Positions 1 to 8,321 of a stretch of 64,000 nt of DNA are shown in pieces (the first letter of the stretch is position 1; each line of letters begins with the position of its first letter). The DNA comes from Planktophila sp965267775 (GTDB taxonomy: Bacteria; Actinomycetota; Actinomycetes; Nanopelagicales; Nanopelagicaceae). The stretch covers positions 930,001 through 994,000 of the forward strand of contig OZ254140.1 of NCBI GenBank assembly GCA_965267775.1, written 5' to 3'. Below the pieces are notes generated by a model, which saw nothing but the letters and a program-made list of their open reading frames with translations, ran no database searches and was not told the DNA's origin. Position numbers and translations under genes: made by a program.

Positions 1-546
1 AAGAGGAAGTTGATCCATCTTAAAATCACCTGTCGCAAGGACAAGTCCGGCCTTTGTGCGAATCGCAACTGCAAGGGCATCTGGAATTGAGTGGTTCACG
101 GCGATGCATTCAAGATCAAATCCTTCAAGCTTAAATCGGTCACCTTCGCGTACCTCATGTGTAATGGGGCCGATCCGATGCTCTTTGCATTTTGCGGTGA
201 TGAGAGCGATTGTGAGCGGAGATCCATAGAGTGGAATATCAACGCGCTCACGCAATAGATATGGAACAGCGCCGATATGGTCTTCATGGCCGTGTGTCAG
301 AAATACTCCAACAACATCATCGAGGCGATCGCGTATATAGCTAAAGTCAGGGAGGATGAGGTCGATACCTGGTTGGTTATCTTCTGGGAAGAGAACTCCG
401 CAATCAACAATTAATAACTTACCATCTGTCTCAAAGACGGTCATATTGCGACCGATCTCAGAGATGCCACCGAGGGCAACGATACGTAAGCCACCAGCTG
501 CGAGCTTGGATGGTGTACCTAGATTTGGATGGGGATGTTGTGTCAT
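1..546 (-). CDS. rnj: Ribonuclease J, N-terminal part (cut by window edge)
   Basis: This is the first 182 codons of a ribonuclease J; the gene continues past the left edge. The ATG at 546 opens a frame that stays open to base 1. The metallo-beta-lactamase signature HGHEDHIGAVP lies at about residues 85-95 and supplies zinc ligands; an upstream GGISEIGRN stretch and VDCGVLFPED also fit the family. RNase J is a 5'-3' exo- and endonuclease in mRNA decay and rRNA maturation. It sits 10 bp after dapA on the same strand, as is usual in Actinobacteria, and is probably co-transcribed with it. The beta-CASP and C-terminal domains are outside the window, so completeness cannot be judged. Confidence 0.93.
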   Translation of the reverse strand, partial: MTQHPHPNLGTPSKLAAGGLRIVALGGISEIGRNMTVFETDGKLLIVDCGVLFPEDNQPGIDLILPDFSYIRDRLDDVVGVFLTHGHEDHIGAVPYLLRERVDIPLYGSPLTIALITAKCKEHRIGPITHEVREGDRFKLEGFDLECIAVNHSIPDALAVAIRTKAGLVLATGDFKMDQLPL

Positions 547-556
547 CTAGTAATTT

Positions 557-1450
557 TTATTTCAGAGCGACGCCACCAGCGATGAGATCTTTGCGTAATT
601 GCTCGATCTGTTCTGGTGTTGCATCGACGAGAGGAAGACGAGTTGTGCCGCCAGGAAGACCCATAAGCCCCATTGCAGCTTTTGTAAGGATGGCACCTTG
701 CGTGCGGAATGTTCCGGTAAATACTGGAAGAAGTTGTTGATGAATCTCAAGTGCCTTAGCCGCATCTCCAGCGAACCATGCATCGAGCATCGCTTTGAGT
801 TCTGTACCCACTGTGTGACCACAGACAGAAACAAATCCCACAGCGCCCACTGCAAGAAGTGGAAGGTTAAGGATGTCATCTCCTGAGTAGACAGGGATTC
901 CACAGCGCTTGATTACCCATGAGGTGCTCGCGCTGTTGCCCTTGGCATCTTTGAGGGCGACGATATTGTCGACGCTATCGAAGAGACGGCAGATGGTGTC
1001 ATTTTCAATTTCAATTCCAGTACGTCCTGGAATGTCGTACATCATGATGGGGAGATCGGTTGCTGCAGCGACTGCACGGAAGTGCGCCTCTACTCCCGCT
1101 TGTGGTGGCTTGTTGTAGTAAGGAACTACAACGAGGAGGCCATCTGCTCCTGCATCTTGTGAACGCTTTGCCTGCTCGACTGTATATGCAGTTTCGTTAT
1201 CGCCTGCACCAGAGAGAACTTGAATCTTGGAACCGACAACGCTCTTTACAACTCGGATGATTTCCAGCTTTTCGGAAGACTTAGTTGTAGGCGCTTCACC
1301 CGTTGTTCCATTGACGGCGATTCCGTCATGGCCATTGTCAACAAGGTGCTGAGCCAGCTTTGCGACGCCATCCCAATCGATCGACCCATCCTCTTTAAAA
1401 GGGGTCACCATTGCGGTGAGAAGTCGGCCGAATGGTGCGTTGATACTCAT
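557..1450 (-). CDS. dapA: 4-hydroxy-tetrahydrodipicolinate synthase
   Basis: 297 aa, full length for DapA. The enzyme condenses pyruvate with aspartate semialdehyde in the first committed step of the DAP/lysine branch, feeding peptidoglycan and protein synthesis. Visible motifs are NGTTGE (47-52), the active-site tyrosine in MMYDIPGRTG (Tyr138) and the Schiff-base lysine in VALKDAKG (Lys167). It lies 16 bp after thyX and 10 bp before rnj, so a thyX-dapA-rnj transcript is likely. dapB is about 2 kb away on the same strand, separated by plus-strand azlCD and the glutaredoxin. No regulatory element is visible in the short gap before it. Confidence 0.97.
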   Translation of the reverse strand: MSINAPFGRLLTAMVTPFKEDGSIDWDGVAKLAQHLVDNGHDGIAVNGTTGEAPTTKSSEKLEIIRVVKSVVGSKIQVLSGAGDNETAYTVEQAKRSQDAGADGLLVVVPYYNKPPQAGVEAHFRAVAAATDLPIMMYDIPGRTGIEIENDTICRLFDSVDNIVALKDAKGNSASTSWVIKRCGIPVYSGDDILNLPLLAVGAVGFVSVCGHTVGTELKAMLDAWFAGDAAKALEIHQQLLPVFTGTFRTQGAILTKAAMGLMGLPGGTTRLPLVDATPEQIEQLRKDLIAGGVALK

Positions 1451-1466
1451 TTGCGAATCTTATCCT

Positions 1467-2201
1467 TTATGGCGCTACGCGACCAGATTTTTCGAAGGCT
1501 TGATAGGTAAGAGGCATCAATTTTGCGAATTCTGCCTCCATCTTCTCTGCAACCATCTCAATTTCACGCTGAGGATAGCTTGGGAAGTGTGATCCTTCAC
1601 GAGAAGTGCGAAGGGAGAGGAAATTCATGAGCGCACGGGCATTCATCGTCACATACATTGAAGAGTATGTTGCAACTGGCAATACTGCGCGAGCGACCTC
1701 TCGAGCGATTCCTGCATCGAGCATCTTCTTATATGAATCGTATGCAACTGTGTATGCATCTTTCATCGCATCTACCGTTACCTGGAATTGCTCATCTGTG
1801 CCAGGGATAAATTCATAAGCACCAGTCTTGCCAATCTGAATGAGATTGCGAGCCTGATTAGGAATATAGAAGACCGGCTTTAATTCACGGTAGCGGCCAG
1901 ACTCTTCGTTATAGGAAGCGATGCGGTGGCGCATAAATTCACGGAATACAAAGATGGGAGCTGAGATAAAGAAGGTCATTGATGTGTGCTCAAATGGAGA
2001 GCCATGACGCTCGCGAGCTAAGTAGTTAATCAAACCTGCTGAGCGCGCTGGATCTTCGCCGATCTCATCCATCGACTGCTCTCCGGCGGTCGAAACGCGC
2101 GCTGCCCAGATAACGTCGGCATCGCTTGCACTTGCCTTGATGAGCTCGACTGATACATCGTCGCGGAAAAGTACCTCTGGATATGCGCTTGATTCGGACA
2201 T
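1467..2201 (-). CDS. thyX: Flavin-dependent thymidylate synthase ThyX
   Basis: 244 aa. It makes dTMP from dUMP using FAD/NADPH and methylene-tetrahydrofolate. The diagnostic ThyX motif (RHRxxSxNExSxRY) reads RHRIASYNEESGRY from residue 91. ATG at 2201 is chosen because the gap to divergent azlC is only about 42 bp and the N-terminus fits the family. It is first in the probable thyX-dapA-rnj transcription unit. In that gap a GATAAG box lies 8 bases before the ATG, so a short or absent 5' UTR is possible, but I cannot identify a convincing -35. Confidence 0.97.
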   Translation of the reverse strand: MSESSAYPEVLFRDDVSVELIKASASDADVIWAARVSTAGEQSMDEIGEDPARSAGLINYLARERHGSPFEHTSMTFFISAPIFVFREFMRHRIASYNEESGRYRELKPVFYIPNQARNLIQIGKTGAYEFIPGTDEQFQVTVDAMKDAYTVAYDSYKKMLDAGIAREVARAVLPVATYSSMYVTMNARALMNFLSLRTSREGSHFPSYPQREIEMVAEKMEAEFAKLMPLTYQAFEKSGRVAP

Positions 2202-2243
2202 GGTGGCACCTTATCGAGCCACCCCCCATCCTCTGCGGTATCT

Positions 2244-2930
2244 ATGGGGCAGAATGGGCGCGTGTCCCGAGTGAACCGCACCACCGCAGCCGCCTCTTTC
2301 AGCGTCTCCTTCACAGTTGGGCTCTATGGCATCGCCTTTGGCGCAGCTGGAATCGCCGCCGGATTCTCTCTACTTCAGACCTGTCTTCTCTCCTTGCTGA
2401 CATTCTCCGGCGCTTCACAATTCGCTGTTGTCGGAGTGCTGGGTGCTGGAGGCTCTGCCATCTCAGGAATTACAACTGCATCGCTGTTGGGAATTCGCAA
2501 TGCTCTCTATGGATTGCGCATGGCACCGATCATGAAGTTGCACGGTTGGAAACGAGTTGTCGGTGCTCAGGTAACAATCGATGAGTCAACTGGTGTTGCA
2601 CTCGGCCAATCAGAGCTCGGTGAACCAGCAATGCGTCAAGGTTTCTGGCTAACAGGAATCGGCGTCTATCTCTTTTGGAATCTCTTTACCGTACTCGGCG
2701 CACTGGGCGCGCAAGCGATGGGAGATCCTGCAGCATGGGGACTCGATGCAGCTGTTCCTGCTGCGTTCTTAGGACTTGTATGGCCGCGCCTGACAAATAA
2801 TCGAGAACGCACATTAGCATTTGCTGCGATGGCTCTATCTCTTGCTCTTACTCCCTTTGTTGCAGCAGGAATTCCAATTATTAGCACCGCGCTCTTAGCA
2901 GTTGCATTTGGATGGAAGGTGCGACCATGA
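2244..2930 (+). CDS. azlC: AzlC-family branched-chain amino acid exporter, large subunit
   Basis: Up to 228 aa, a multi-pass hydrophobic inner-membrane protein. The GIAFGAAGIAAGFSLLQTCL and FSGASQFAVVGVLGAGGS segments are typical of AzlC/LivF-type permeases; AzlC-AzlD pairs export branched-chain amino acids or analogues. The start is uncertain: the ATG at 2244 overlaps a possible -10 (TATCTAT), and in-frame GTG codons at 2262 or 2271 would give a leaderless or short-leader product with the same membrane part. It is divergent from thyX and overlaps azlD by 4 bases (ATGA). A permease for these amino acids is metabolically related to the ilv/leu genes about 50 kb away, though the two regions are not adjacent. 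Confidence 0.88.
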   Translation: MGQNGRVSRVNRTTAAASFSVSFTVGLYGIAFGAAGIAAGFSLLQTCLLSLLTFSGASQFAVVGVLGAGGSAISGITTASLLGIRNALYGLRMAPIMKLHGWKRVVGAQVTIDESTGVALGQSELGEPAMRQGFWLTGIGVYLFWNLFTVLGALGAQAMGDPAAWGLDAAVPAAFLGLVWPRLTNNRERTLAFAAMALSLALTPFVAAGIPIISTALLAVAFGWKVRP

Positions 2931-3238
2931 GCCAGATGTGGATCGCCGTCATTGGCACAAGTGCAATCGCCTTTGGATTGAAGTACTTTGGCCATAGCGT
3001 TCCAGAGAAATATCTAAGCCATCCTCGTGCGCTGCGAATTAATACACTCATACCAATTGCACTCTTAAGCGCGCTGGTAGCAGTGCAAACAGTCACTGAG
3101 AAGAGCAAACTCGTCATTGACCAGCGCTTAGCTGGAATGGCTGTTGCAGTAATTGCGCTCTTATTGAAAGCGCCATTTCCTGTAGTTGTTATCGGGTCAG
3201 CTGCAGCAAGTGCGCTGACTTTCCACTACTTAGGCTGA
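2927..3238 (+). CDS. azlD: AzlD-family small membrane subunit
   Basis: 103 aa with about three to four hydrophobic segments (MWIAVIGTSAIAFGLKYFG, NTLIPIALLSALVAVQTV, MAVAVIALLLKAPFPVVVIG), fitting AzlD, the partner of AzlC. The start at 2927 is preferred over an in-frame ATG at 2912 because it overlaps the azlC stop (ATGA), and the GGAAGG at about 2914-2919 then sits at a good distance as a ribosome binding site. The 3' end overlaps the convergent glutaredoxin gene by 9 bases, leaving no room for a classical terminator. Confidence 0.85.
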   Translation: MSQMWIAVIGTSAIAFGLKYFGHSVPEKYLSHPRALRINTLIPIALLSALVAVQTVTEKSKLVIDQRLAGMAVAVIALLLKAPFPVVVIGSAAASALTFHYLG

Positions 3239-3496
3239 GACAACTCCAAGAGCGACGAGCTTTGCCTTCAAATCATTATCTGATGGCTCAGTCATATGTG
3301 TTCCATCTGGGAATACGATCACAGGAATCGACTTCGCTCCCCCATTGATCTCGATGACCTTATCCGCAGCAGAGAGATCGGCCTCTACATCGATATGTGT
3401 AATCTGAACATCAAGTTCTTCAAGGAGACGCTTAGAACGGCGGCAATCTCCACACCAATCAGCTCCGTACATTGTGATCTCTGGATGTGATGACAT
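3230..3496 (-). CDS. Glutaredoxin/mycoredoxin-like thiol reductase
   Basis: 88 aa, one compact thioredoxin-fold domain. The redox motif WCGDC is at residues 14-18, followed by RRSKRLLEE. A cis-Pro segment KSIPVIVFPDG and the downstream TEPSDNDLKAKL match small actinobacterial glutaredoxins such as mycoredoxin-1, which reduce mycothiol mixed disulfides. Mycothiol use is an inference from the lineage. It is 15 bp upstream of dapB's stop in gene order dapB then grx, so it can be the last gene of the pnp-M16-dapB operon. It converges with and overlaps azlD. Confidence 0.85.
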   Translation of the reverse strand: MSSHPEITMYGADWCGDCRRSKRLLEELDVQITHIDVEADLSAADKVIEINGGAKSIPVIVFPDGTHMTEPSDNDLKAKLVALGVVSA

Positions 3497-3511
3497 ATTT
3501 TTTCCTATCCG

Positions 3512-4249
3512 TTACATGAACTTCTCAAGGCCGACAGTCAGCCCTGGATGTGATGAAATTTGACGAACGCCAAGCAGAACACCTGGCATAAATCCTGCGC
3601 GATCTAGTGAATCGTGGCGGATAGTGAGAGTCTCACCGAGGCCACCGAAGAGAACTTCCTGGTGCGCAATCAATCCGCGAAGGCGTACTGAGTGCACTGG
3701 AACATCTCCGACGCTTGCACCGCGTGCCCCATCAAGTGAAGTTGTAGTTGCATCAGGCATCGCAGAAAGGTTCGCCTTCTTGCGAGCATCTGAAATCAAT
3801 GCAGCGGTTCGCGCCGCTGTTCCTGATGGTGCATCAACCTTATTGGGATGATGAAGTTCGATGATCTCTGCTGATTCAAAGAATTTTGCTGCCTTTTCGG
3901 CAAACTCCATCATTAAAACCGCACCGATTGCAAAGTTAGGTGCAATCAAGATGCCGGCCTTTGGATTTGCTGCAAGCCATGTATTGAGCTGAGCGATGCG
4001 ATCATCTGAGAAGCCAGTTGTTCCAACTACAGCATGAATATTGTTCTTTACGAGAAATTCAAGGTTTGCCATGACGACATCGGGCGTTGTGAAATCTACG
4101 ACAACCTGAGCACCACTTGATACGAGTGCATCGAGCGAATCACCTTCATCGAGAGCGGCAACGAGCTCGCAATCTGCGGCATCGGTAACGGCTCTAATTA
4201 CCTCTGAGCCCATGCGGCCACGTGCACCAAGTACGCCTACTTTGATCAT
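3512..4249 (-). CDS. dapB: 4-hydroxy-tetrahydrodipicolinate reductase
   Basis: 245 aa, normal for DapB. It reduces the DapA product with NAD(P)H in lysine/DAP synthesis. The nucleotide-binding GARGRMG is at residues 8-14, VVGTTGF at about 74-80, and the substrate-binding/catalytic block ELHHPNKVDAPSGTA at 131-145. Its ATG overlaps the M16 protease stop codon by four bases (ATGA), indicating translational coupling within pnp-M16-dapB. Confidence 0.97.
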   Translation of the reverse strand: MIKVGVLGARGRMGSEVIRAVTDAADCELVAALDEGDSLDALVSSGAQVVVDFTTPDVVMANLEFLVKNNIHAVVGTTGFSDDRIAQLNTWLAANPKAGILIAPNFAIGAVLMMEFAEKAAKFFESAEIIELHHPNKVDAPSGTAARTAALISDARKKANLSAMPDATTTSLDGARGASVGDVPVHSVRLRGLIAHQEVLFGGLGETLTIRHDSLDRAGFMPGVLLGVRQISSHPGLTVGLEKFM

Positions 4250-5523
4250 GAGTTCAATACCTTCTCAAACTTAGATGGATTCTTAAATGGTCCTACAAGA
4301 GCAAGGGTAGGCGTCTTAGTCAGATACTCGCCAGCAATTTCGCGAATATCTTCAGCGGAAACGCGTGAAATTGCCTTCAAAATATCGTCAAAATCCATGA
4401 CCTGTCCGTAGACAATCTCATTCTTGCCGATGCGGCTCATGCGAGAGCCTGAATCTTCCTGGCTCAATACAAGTGATCCACGAACGGCGCCCTTAGCGCG
4501 CTCAATCTCCTCGTGTGTCATTCCATTGTCGGCAACATCGGTGAGAACTTCACGAATGAGTTCGACGACTTCGACCGCCTTCGTTGGATTACATCCCGCA
4601 TAGAAGCCGAGAGTTCCGCTACCGGCAAATTGCTGTGAATATGCGTAGACGGAGTATGCAAGACCACGCTTCTCACGAATCTCCTGGAAGAGTCGTGATG
4701 ACATTCCCCCGCCGAGGGCGGCAGACATAACGCCCATCGCAAAGCGACGGCTATCTGCGCGTGCAACGCCTTCCATGCCATAAAGCATGTGGGCTTGCTC
4801 AGTCTTGCGATACATCAAACCAACCGGAGTCTGTGGACCCTTCTTGATTAGAGTATTGGGGCGAATATTTGGAGTTCCAATAACATCGAGGAAGTTATCT
4901 CTTGAAAGAGCTTCTTCAACCATGGCAACGACGCGCTTATGCTTGATATTTCCAGCAACTGCTACGACGAGATCAGATGGTTGGTACTTCTTCTTGTAAT
5001 AGTTAAAGACAGTATTCCGAGACATCTTATTGATGCTCTCGATTGTGCCCAGAATTGGCCGCCCAATTTGAGTGTCACCGTAGTAGGTGTCGCTAAAGAG
5101 ATCGTGAACAAGATCAGATGGGTCATCATCACGCATTGCAATCTCTTCAAGAACAACCTTGCGCTCTGCATCAACATCGAGAGCCGTGACAATCGAAGAG
5201 GTAATCAGATCACTCACAACATCAATGGCCATTGGTAAATCTGTATCAATGACTCGTGCGTAGAAGCAGGTGTACTCCTTCGATGTGAAGGCATTCATCT
5301 CGCCACCAACAGACTCGATAGAGGATGAAATCTCTAGAGCTGTTCGTGATTTAGTTCCCTTAAATAAAAGGTGCTCAAGAAAATGAGAAGCACCGGCCGT
5401 GGCCGGTGCTTCATCACGTGAACCTACATTGACCCAGATACCAACAGCTGCGCTTCGAACAGAGGGAACTTCCTCTGTAACAATGCGCAGACCGCTGGAG
5501 TGGACCGTTCTCTTAACAGACAT
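4246..5523 (-). CDS. M16-family zinc peptidase (mitochondrial processing peptidase-like)
   Basis: 425 aa, one two-domain M16B unit. The inverted zinc motif HFLEH is at residues 47-51 and the third ligand Glu at about 127 (VVLEEIAMRDD), exactly the family spacing. A C-terminal R/Y-type region (GLAYSVYAYSQQFAGSG) is present. This protease is nearly always downstream of pnp in Actinobacteria; its substrate is unknown to me. Its ATG overlaps the pnp stop by one base (TAATG), and its own stop overlaps dapB. Confidence 0.94.
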   Translation of the reverse strand: MSVKRTVHSSGLRIVTEEVPSVRSAAVGIWVNVGSRDEAPATAGASHFLEHLLFKGTKSRTALEISSSIESVGGEMNAFTSKEYTCFYARVIDTDLPMAIDVVSDLITSSIVTALDVDAERKVVLEEIAMRDDDPSDLVHDLFSDTYYGDTQIGRPILGTIESINKMSRNTVFNYYKKKYQPSDLVVAVAGNIKHKRVVAMVEEALSRDNFLDVIGTPNIRPNTLIKKGPQTPVGLMYRKTEQAHMLYGMEGVARADSRRFAMGVMSAALGGGMSSRLFQEIREKRGLAYSVYAYSQQFAGSGTLGFYAGCNPTKAVEVVELIREVLTDVADNGMTHEEIERAKGAVRGSLVLSQEDSGSRMSRIGKNEIVYGQVMDFDDILKAISRVSAEDIREIAGEYLTKTPTLALVGPFKNPSKFEKVLNS

Positions 5524-7721
5524 TACTCAGCTGATGCTGCGCCTTCTTCGAGAACTGGAACGAGAGATAGCTTGCCCTTTGGATCGATCTCACCGATCTC
5601 AACCTGGACCTTATCTCCGACCTTCATAACATCTTCAAGGTTCTCAATTCGCTTTCCGCCATGCATCTTGCGAATCTGTGAAACGTGAAGGAGTCCATCC
5701 TTGCCTGGCATCAACGATACAAATGCACCGAATGTTGCAAGCTTGACGACAGTTCCGAGGTAACGCTCTCCGACCTCAGGCATTGTTGGGTTAGCAATTG
5801 CATTGATCTGCGCACGCGCAGCCTCTGCAGATGGCCCATCAGTTGCACCGATGTAGATAGTTCCGTCATCTTCGATTGAGATTTCAGCGCCTGTCTCATC
5901 CTGGATCTGGTTGATGATCTTGCCCTTAGGGCCGATAACCGCACCGATCTGATCAACTGGAATCTTTACAGAGATGATGCGAGGAGCGTATTGGCTCATC
6001 TCATCAGGTGTATCGATTGCTTCATTCATGACATCGAGAATCGCAAGACGCGCTTCCTTTGCCTGGTGAAGTGCGCCAGCGAGAACTGATGCAGGGATTC
6101 CATCGAGCTTTGTATCGAGCTGGAGAGCTGTAACGAAGTCCTTTGTTCCTGCGACCTTAAAGTCCATATCTCCGAATGCATCTTCTGCACCGAGAATATC
6201 TGTGAGAGCAACGTACTCAACCTTGCCATCAACATCATCTGAGATGAGACCCATTGCAATACCCGCAACTGGAGCCTTAAGTGGCACACCAGCTTGAAGC
6301 ATTGAAAGTGTTGAAGCACAGACTGAACCCATTGATGTAGAACCGTTTGATCCGAGTGCTTCAGATACCTGACGGATTGCATAAGGGAACTCTGCGCGAG
6401 TTGGAAGTACTGGAATTAATGCGCGCTCAGCAAGTGCACCGTGGCCGATTTCGCGACGCTTAGGTGTACCAACACGACCTGTCTCACCAGTTGAATATGG
6501 TGGGAAGTTGTAGTTGTGCATGTAACGCTTTGATGTCTCAGGGCTCATTGTGTCGAGCTGCTGCTCCATCTTGAGCATGTTAAGAGTTGTGATTCCGAGA
6601 ATCTGTGTCTCTCCACGCTCGAAGATTGCTGAACCGTGAACGCGAGGAATTACCTCAACCTCTGCAGACAATGCACGGATGTCGCGGAGACCGCGGCCAT
6701 CGATACGAATCTTGTCGCGAAGAACGCGCTGACGTACAAGCTTCTTTGTCAACGAACGGAATGCTGCAGGAACTTCCTTCTCACGGCCTTCGAAAGCCGC
6801 TGAAACTGATTCCTTAACAGATGCAGAGATCTCATCGATCTTTGTCTCGCGCTCTTGCTTACCCACGATTGTGAGAGCCTTTGCGAGGTCATCCTTTGCA
6901 GCCTTTTCAACCGCAGCGAAGACATCATCCTGGTAATCAAGGAAGACTGGGAAGTCTGCTGTTGGCTTAGCTGCAACTGCAGCGAGCTTTGACTGTGCAT
7001 CACAGAGAATCTTGATAAATGGCTTTGCAGCATCGAGGCCCTGTGCAACAACTTCTTCAGTTGGTGTTGGCGCTCCTCCTGCAATGAGTTCGATTGTGCG
7101 TGAAGTAGCTTCAGCTTCAACCATCATGATTGCAACATCGTCTGCTGTTACGCGACCTGCAACGACCATGTCGAATACAGCGTTCTCAACCTGTGAGTGG
7201 TTAGGGAATGCAACCCACTGACCCTCGATAAGCGCAACACGTACACCACCGATTGGACCTGAGAATGGCAAGCCTGCGAGCTGCGTTGAAATTGATGCAG
7301 CGTTGATCGCAAGTACGTCGTACATGTGATCTGGATTGAGTGCCATTACTGTCACAACAATCTGAACTTCGTTACGAAGACCCTTTACGAATGATGGGCG
7401 CAATGGGCGGTCGATCAAGCGGCAAGTAAGAATTGCCTCTTCTGATGGACGGCCTTCACGGCGGAAGAATGAACCTGGAATCTTGCCAATGGCATACATC
7501 TTCTCTTCAACATCCACTGTGAGTGGGAAGAAGTCGAATTGATCCTTAGGTGTCTTTGATGCTGTTGTCGCTGAGAAGATCATTGTTTCTTCATCGAGGT
7601 ATACAGCTGCAGCTCCTGCTGCCTGCTTCGCGAGGCGACCAGTTTCAAACTTGATCTCGCGCTTTCCGAACTTTCCGTTATCGATAACGGCTACTGCTGT
7701 CTTTACGTCTTGACCCTCCAT
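5523..7721 (-). CDS. pnp: Polyribonucleotide nucleotidyltransferase (PNPase)
   Basis: 732 aa. PNPase degrades RNA 3'-5' phosphorolytically and can add tails. It has two RNase PH-type domains (roughly 10-230 and 330-560) separated by an alpha-helical linker, a KH domain at about 590-645 containing IGAVIGPKGKIIN, and an S1 domain at about 650-720 (LGTVVKLATFGAFVSL). An RPSEEAILTCRLIDRPLRP stretch marks the first PH domain. It lies downstream of rpsO with a 206-bp gap, the arrangement seen in many bacteria, and is coupled to the M16 gene. Confidence 0.98.
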   Translation of the reverse strand: MEGQDVKTAVAVIDNGKFGKREIKFETGRLAKQAAGAAAVYLDEETMIFSATTASKTPKDQFDFFPLTVDVEEKMYAIGKIPGSFFRREGRPSEEAILTCRLIDRPLRPSFVKGLRNEVQIVVTVMALNPDHMYDVLAINAASISTQLAGLPFSGPIGGVRVALIEGQWVAFPNHSQVENAVFDMVVAGRVTADDVAIMMVEAEATSRTIELIAGGAPTPTEEVVAQGLDAAKPFIKILCDAQSKLAAVAAKPTADFPVFLDYQDDVFAAVEKAAKDDLAKALTIVGKQERETKIDEISASVKESVSAAFEGREKEVPAAFRSLTKKLVRQRVLRDKIRIDGRGLRDIRALSAEVEVIPRVHGSAIFERGETQILGITTLNMLKMEQQLDTMSPETSKRYMHNYNFPPYSTGETGRVGTPKRREIGHGALAERALIPVLPTRAEFPYAIRQVSEALGSNGSTSMGSVCASTLSMLQAGVPLKAPVAGIAMGLISDDVDGKVEYVALTDILGAEDAFGDMDFKVAGTKDFVTALQLDTKLDGIPASVLAGALHQAKEARLAILDVMNEAIDTPDEMSQYAPRIISVKIPVDQIGAVIGPKGKIINQIQDETGAEISIEDDGTIYIGATDGPSAEAARAQINAIANPTMPEVGERYLGTVVKLATFGAFVSLMPGKDGLLHVSQIRKMHGGKRIENLEDVMKVGDKVQVEIGEIDPKGKLSLVPVLEEGAASAE

Positions 7722-7927
7722 AGGGCGCTCCTTTGTTTAAGTCAGCGCACCACAAGAGAAAAAATGAATCTTCGATCGAAGTCCACAGAAATTTATTTAT
7801 CAGCTTCTGTGAGCCACTACCGAGGACCATTTATCCTCGTGGGCGCTGATGCTCCAGTCGGGCTGCCGTGTGCAACCCAACTTTCCTACCTTCGTACTGC
7901 TATTAAGTTAGAAAACTAAGACGAGAA
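7722..7927 (-). other. rpsO-pnp intergenic leader, structured but unassigned
   Basis: This 206-bp gap has no supported gene; a 69-codon plus-strand frame here shows no family features. On the minus strand it contains the perfect palindrome CTTCGATCGAAG at about 7773-7784 and an inverted repeat CGAGGA / TCCTCG around 7820-7840. The pnp ribosome binding site AAAGGAG lies just before the ATG. In other bacteria the rpsO-pnp spacer carries processing and autoregulatory structures; whether this one does is inference. No U-rich terminator was found. Confidence 0.4.
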
Positions 7928-8197
7928 TTAGCGGCGGATGCCGAGCTTCTCGATGATTGCGCGGTAACGAGCAATATCTGTCTTTGCAAGGTACTGCAAG
8001 ATACGACGACGACGACCTACGAGGAGCAAAAGTCCGCGACGGTTGTGGTGATCGTGTGGGTTTGTCTTCAAGTGTGTTGTGATGTCTTCAATACGACGTG
8101 ACAACAGAGCGACCTGAGCTTCAGGGCTTCCAGTATCAGTAGCTGATGAGCCGTACTTTGCAATGATTTCTTTCTTTACTTCTGGTGTTAATGACAT
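7928..8197 (-). CDS. rpsO: 30S ribosomal protein S15
   Basis: 89 aa, exact family length. It binds 16S rRNA and helps nucleate the platform of the 30S subunit. The conserved GSPEAQVALLSRRI (about 22-35), HLKTNPHDHHNRRGLLLLVG and RRRRILQYL blocks are all present. It is preceded by an AAAAGGAAAT ribosome binding site and its own promoter about 85-110 bp upstream, and followed by pnp. Confidence 0.98.
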   Translation of the reverse strand: MSLTPEVKKEIIAKYGSSATDTGSPEAQVALLSRRIEDITTHLKTNPHDHHNRRGLLLLVGRRRRILQYLAKTDIARYRAIIEKLGIRR

Positions 8198-8280
8198 GAC
8201 ATTTCCTTTTCATCTATTTCTACTGACCAAGAGGCCTTCCGGTTTGGATCACGGAAGAACGCTTACTCGTGGACGGGTAA

Positions 8281-8309
8281 ATTCTAGGCTAAGCCTGTGG
8301 ATAACCCAA
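8281..8309 (-). promoter_or_regulatory. Probable rpsO promoter (-35 TTGGGT, -10 TAGAAT)
   Basis: On the minus strand TTGGGT (8309-8304) and TAGAAT (8286-8281) are separated by exactly 17 bp and point at rpsO, predicting an mRNA leader of about 75 nt. The same -10 hexamer recurs before other genes in this window. The spacer also contains TTATCCACA, a match to the DnaA-box consensus, which could be chance. Confidence 0.6.
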
Positions 8310-8321
8310 ATTGAGCGTGAT

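Noticed and set aside
2183..2584. 133-codon plus-strand frame overlapping azlC
   Set aside because: Other frame of azlC; Arg/Trp/Cys-rich sequence without family resemblance, whereas azlC frame is a clear membrane protein.
7710..7919. 69-codon plus-strand frame in the rpsO-pnp gap
   Set aside because: It starts inside pnp on the opposite strand, has no recognisable features, and the gap is better explained as a pnp leader.
8296..8304. DnaA-box-like TTATCCACA in the rpsO promoter
   Set aside because: A single 9-mer is expected about once by chance in a window this size; no cluster of boxes, AT-rich element or dnaA/dnaN genes nearby, so no origin is called.
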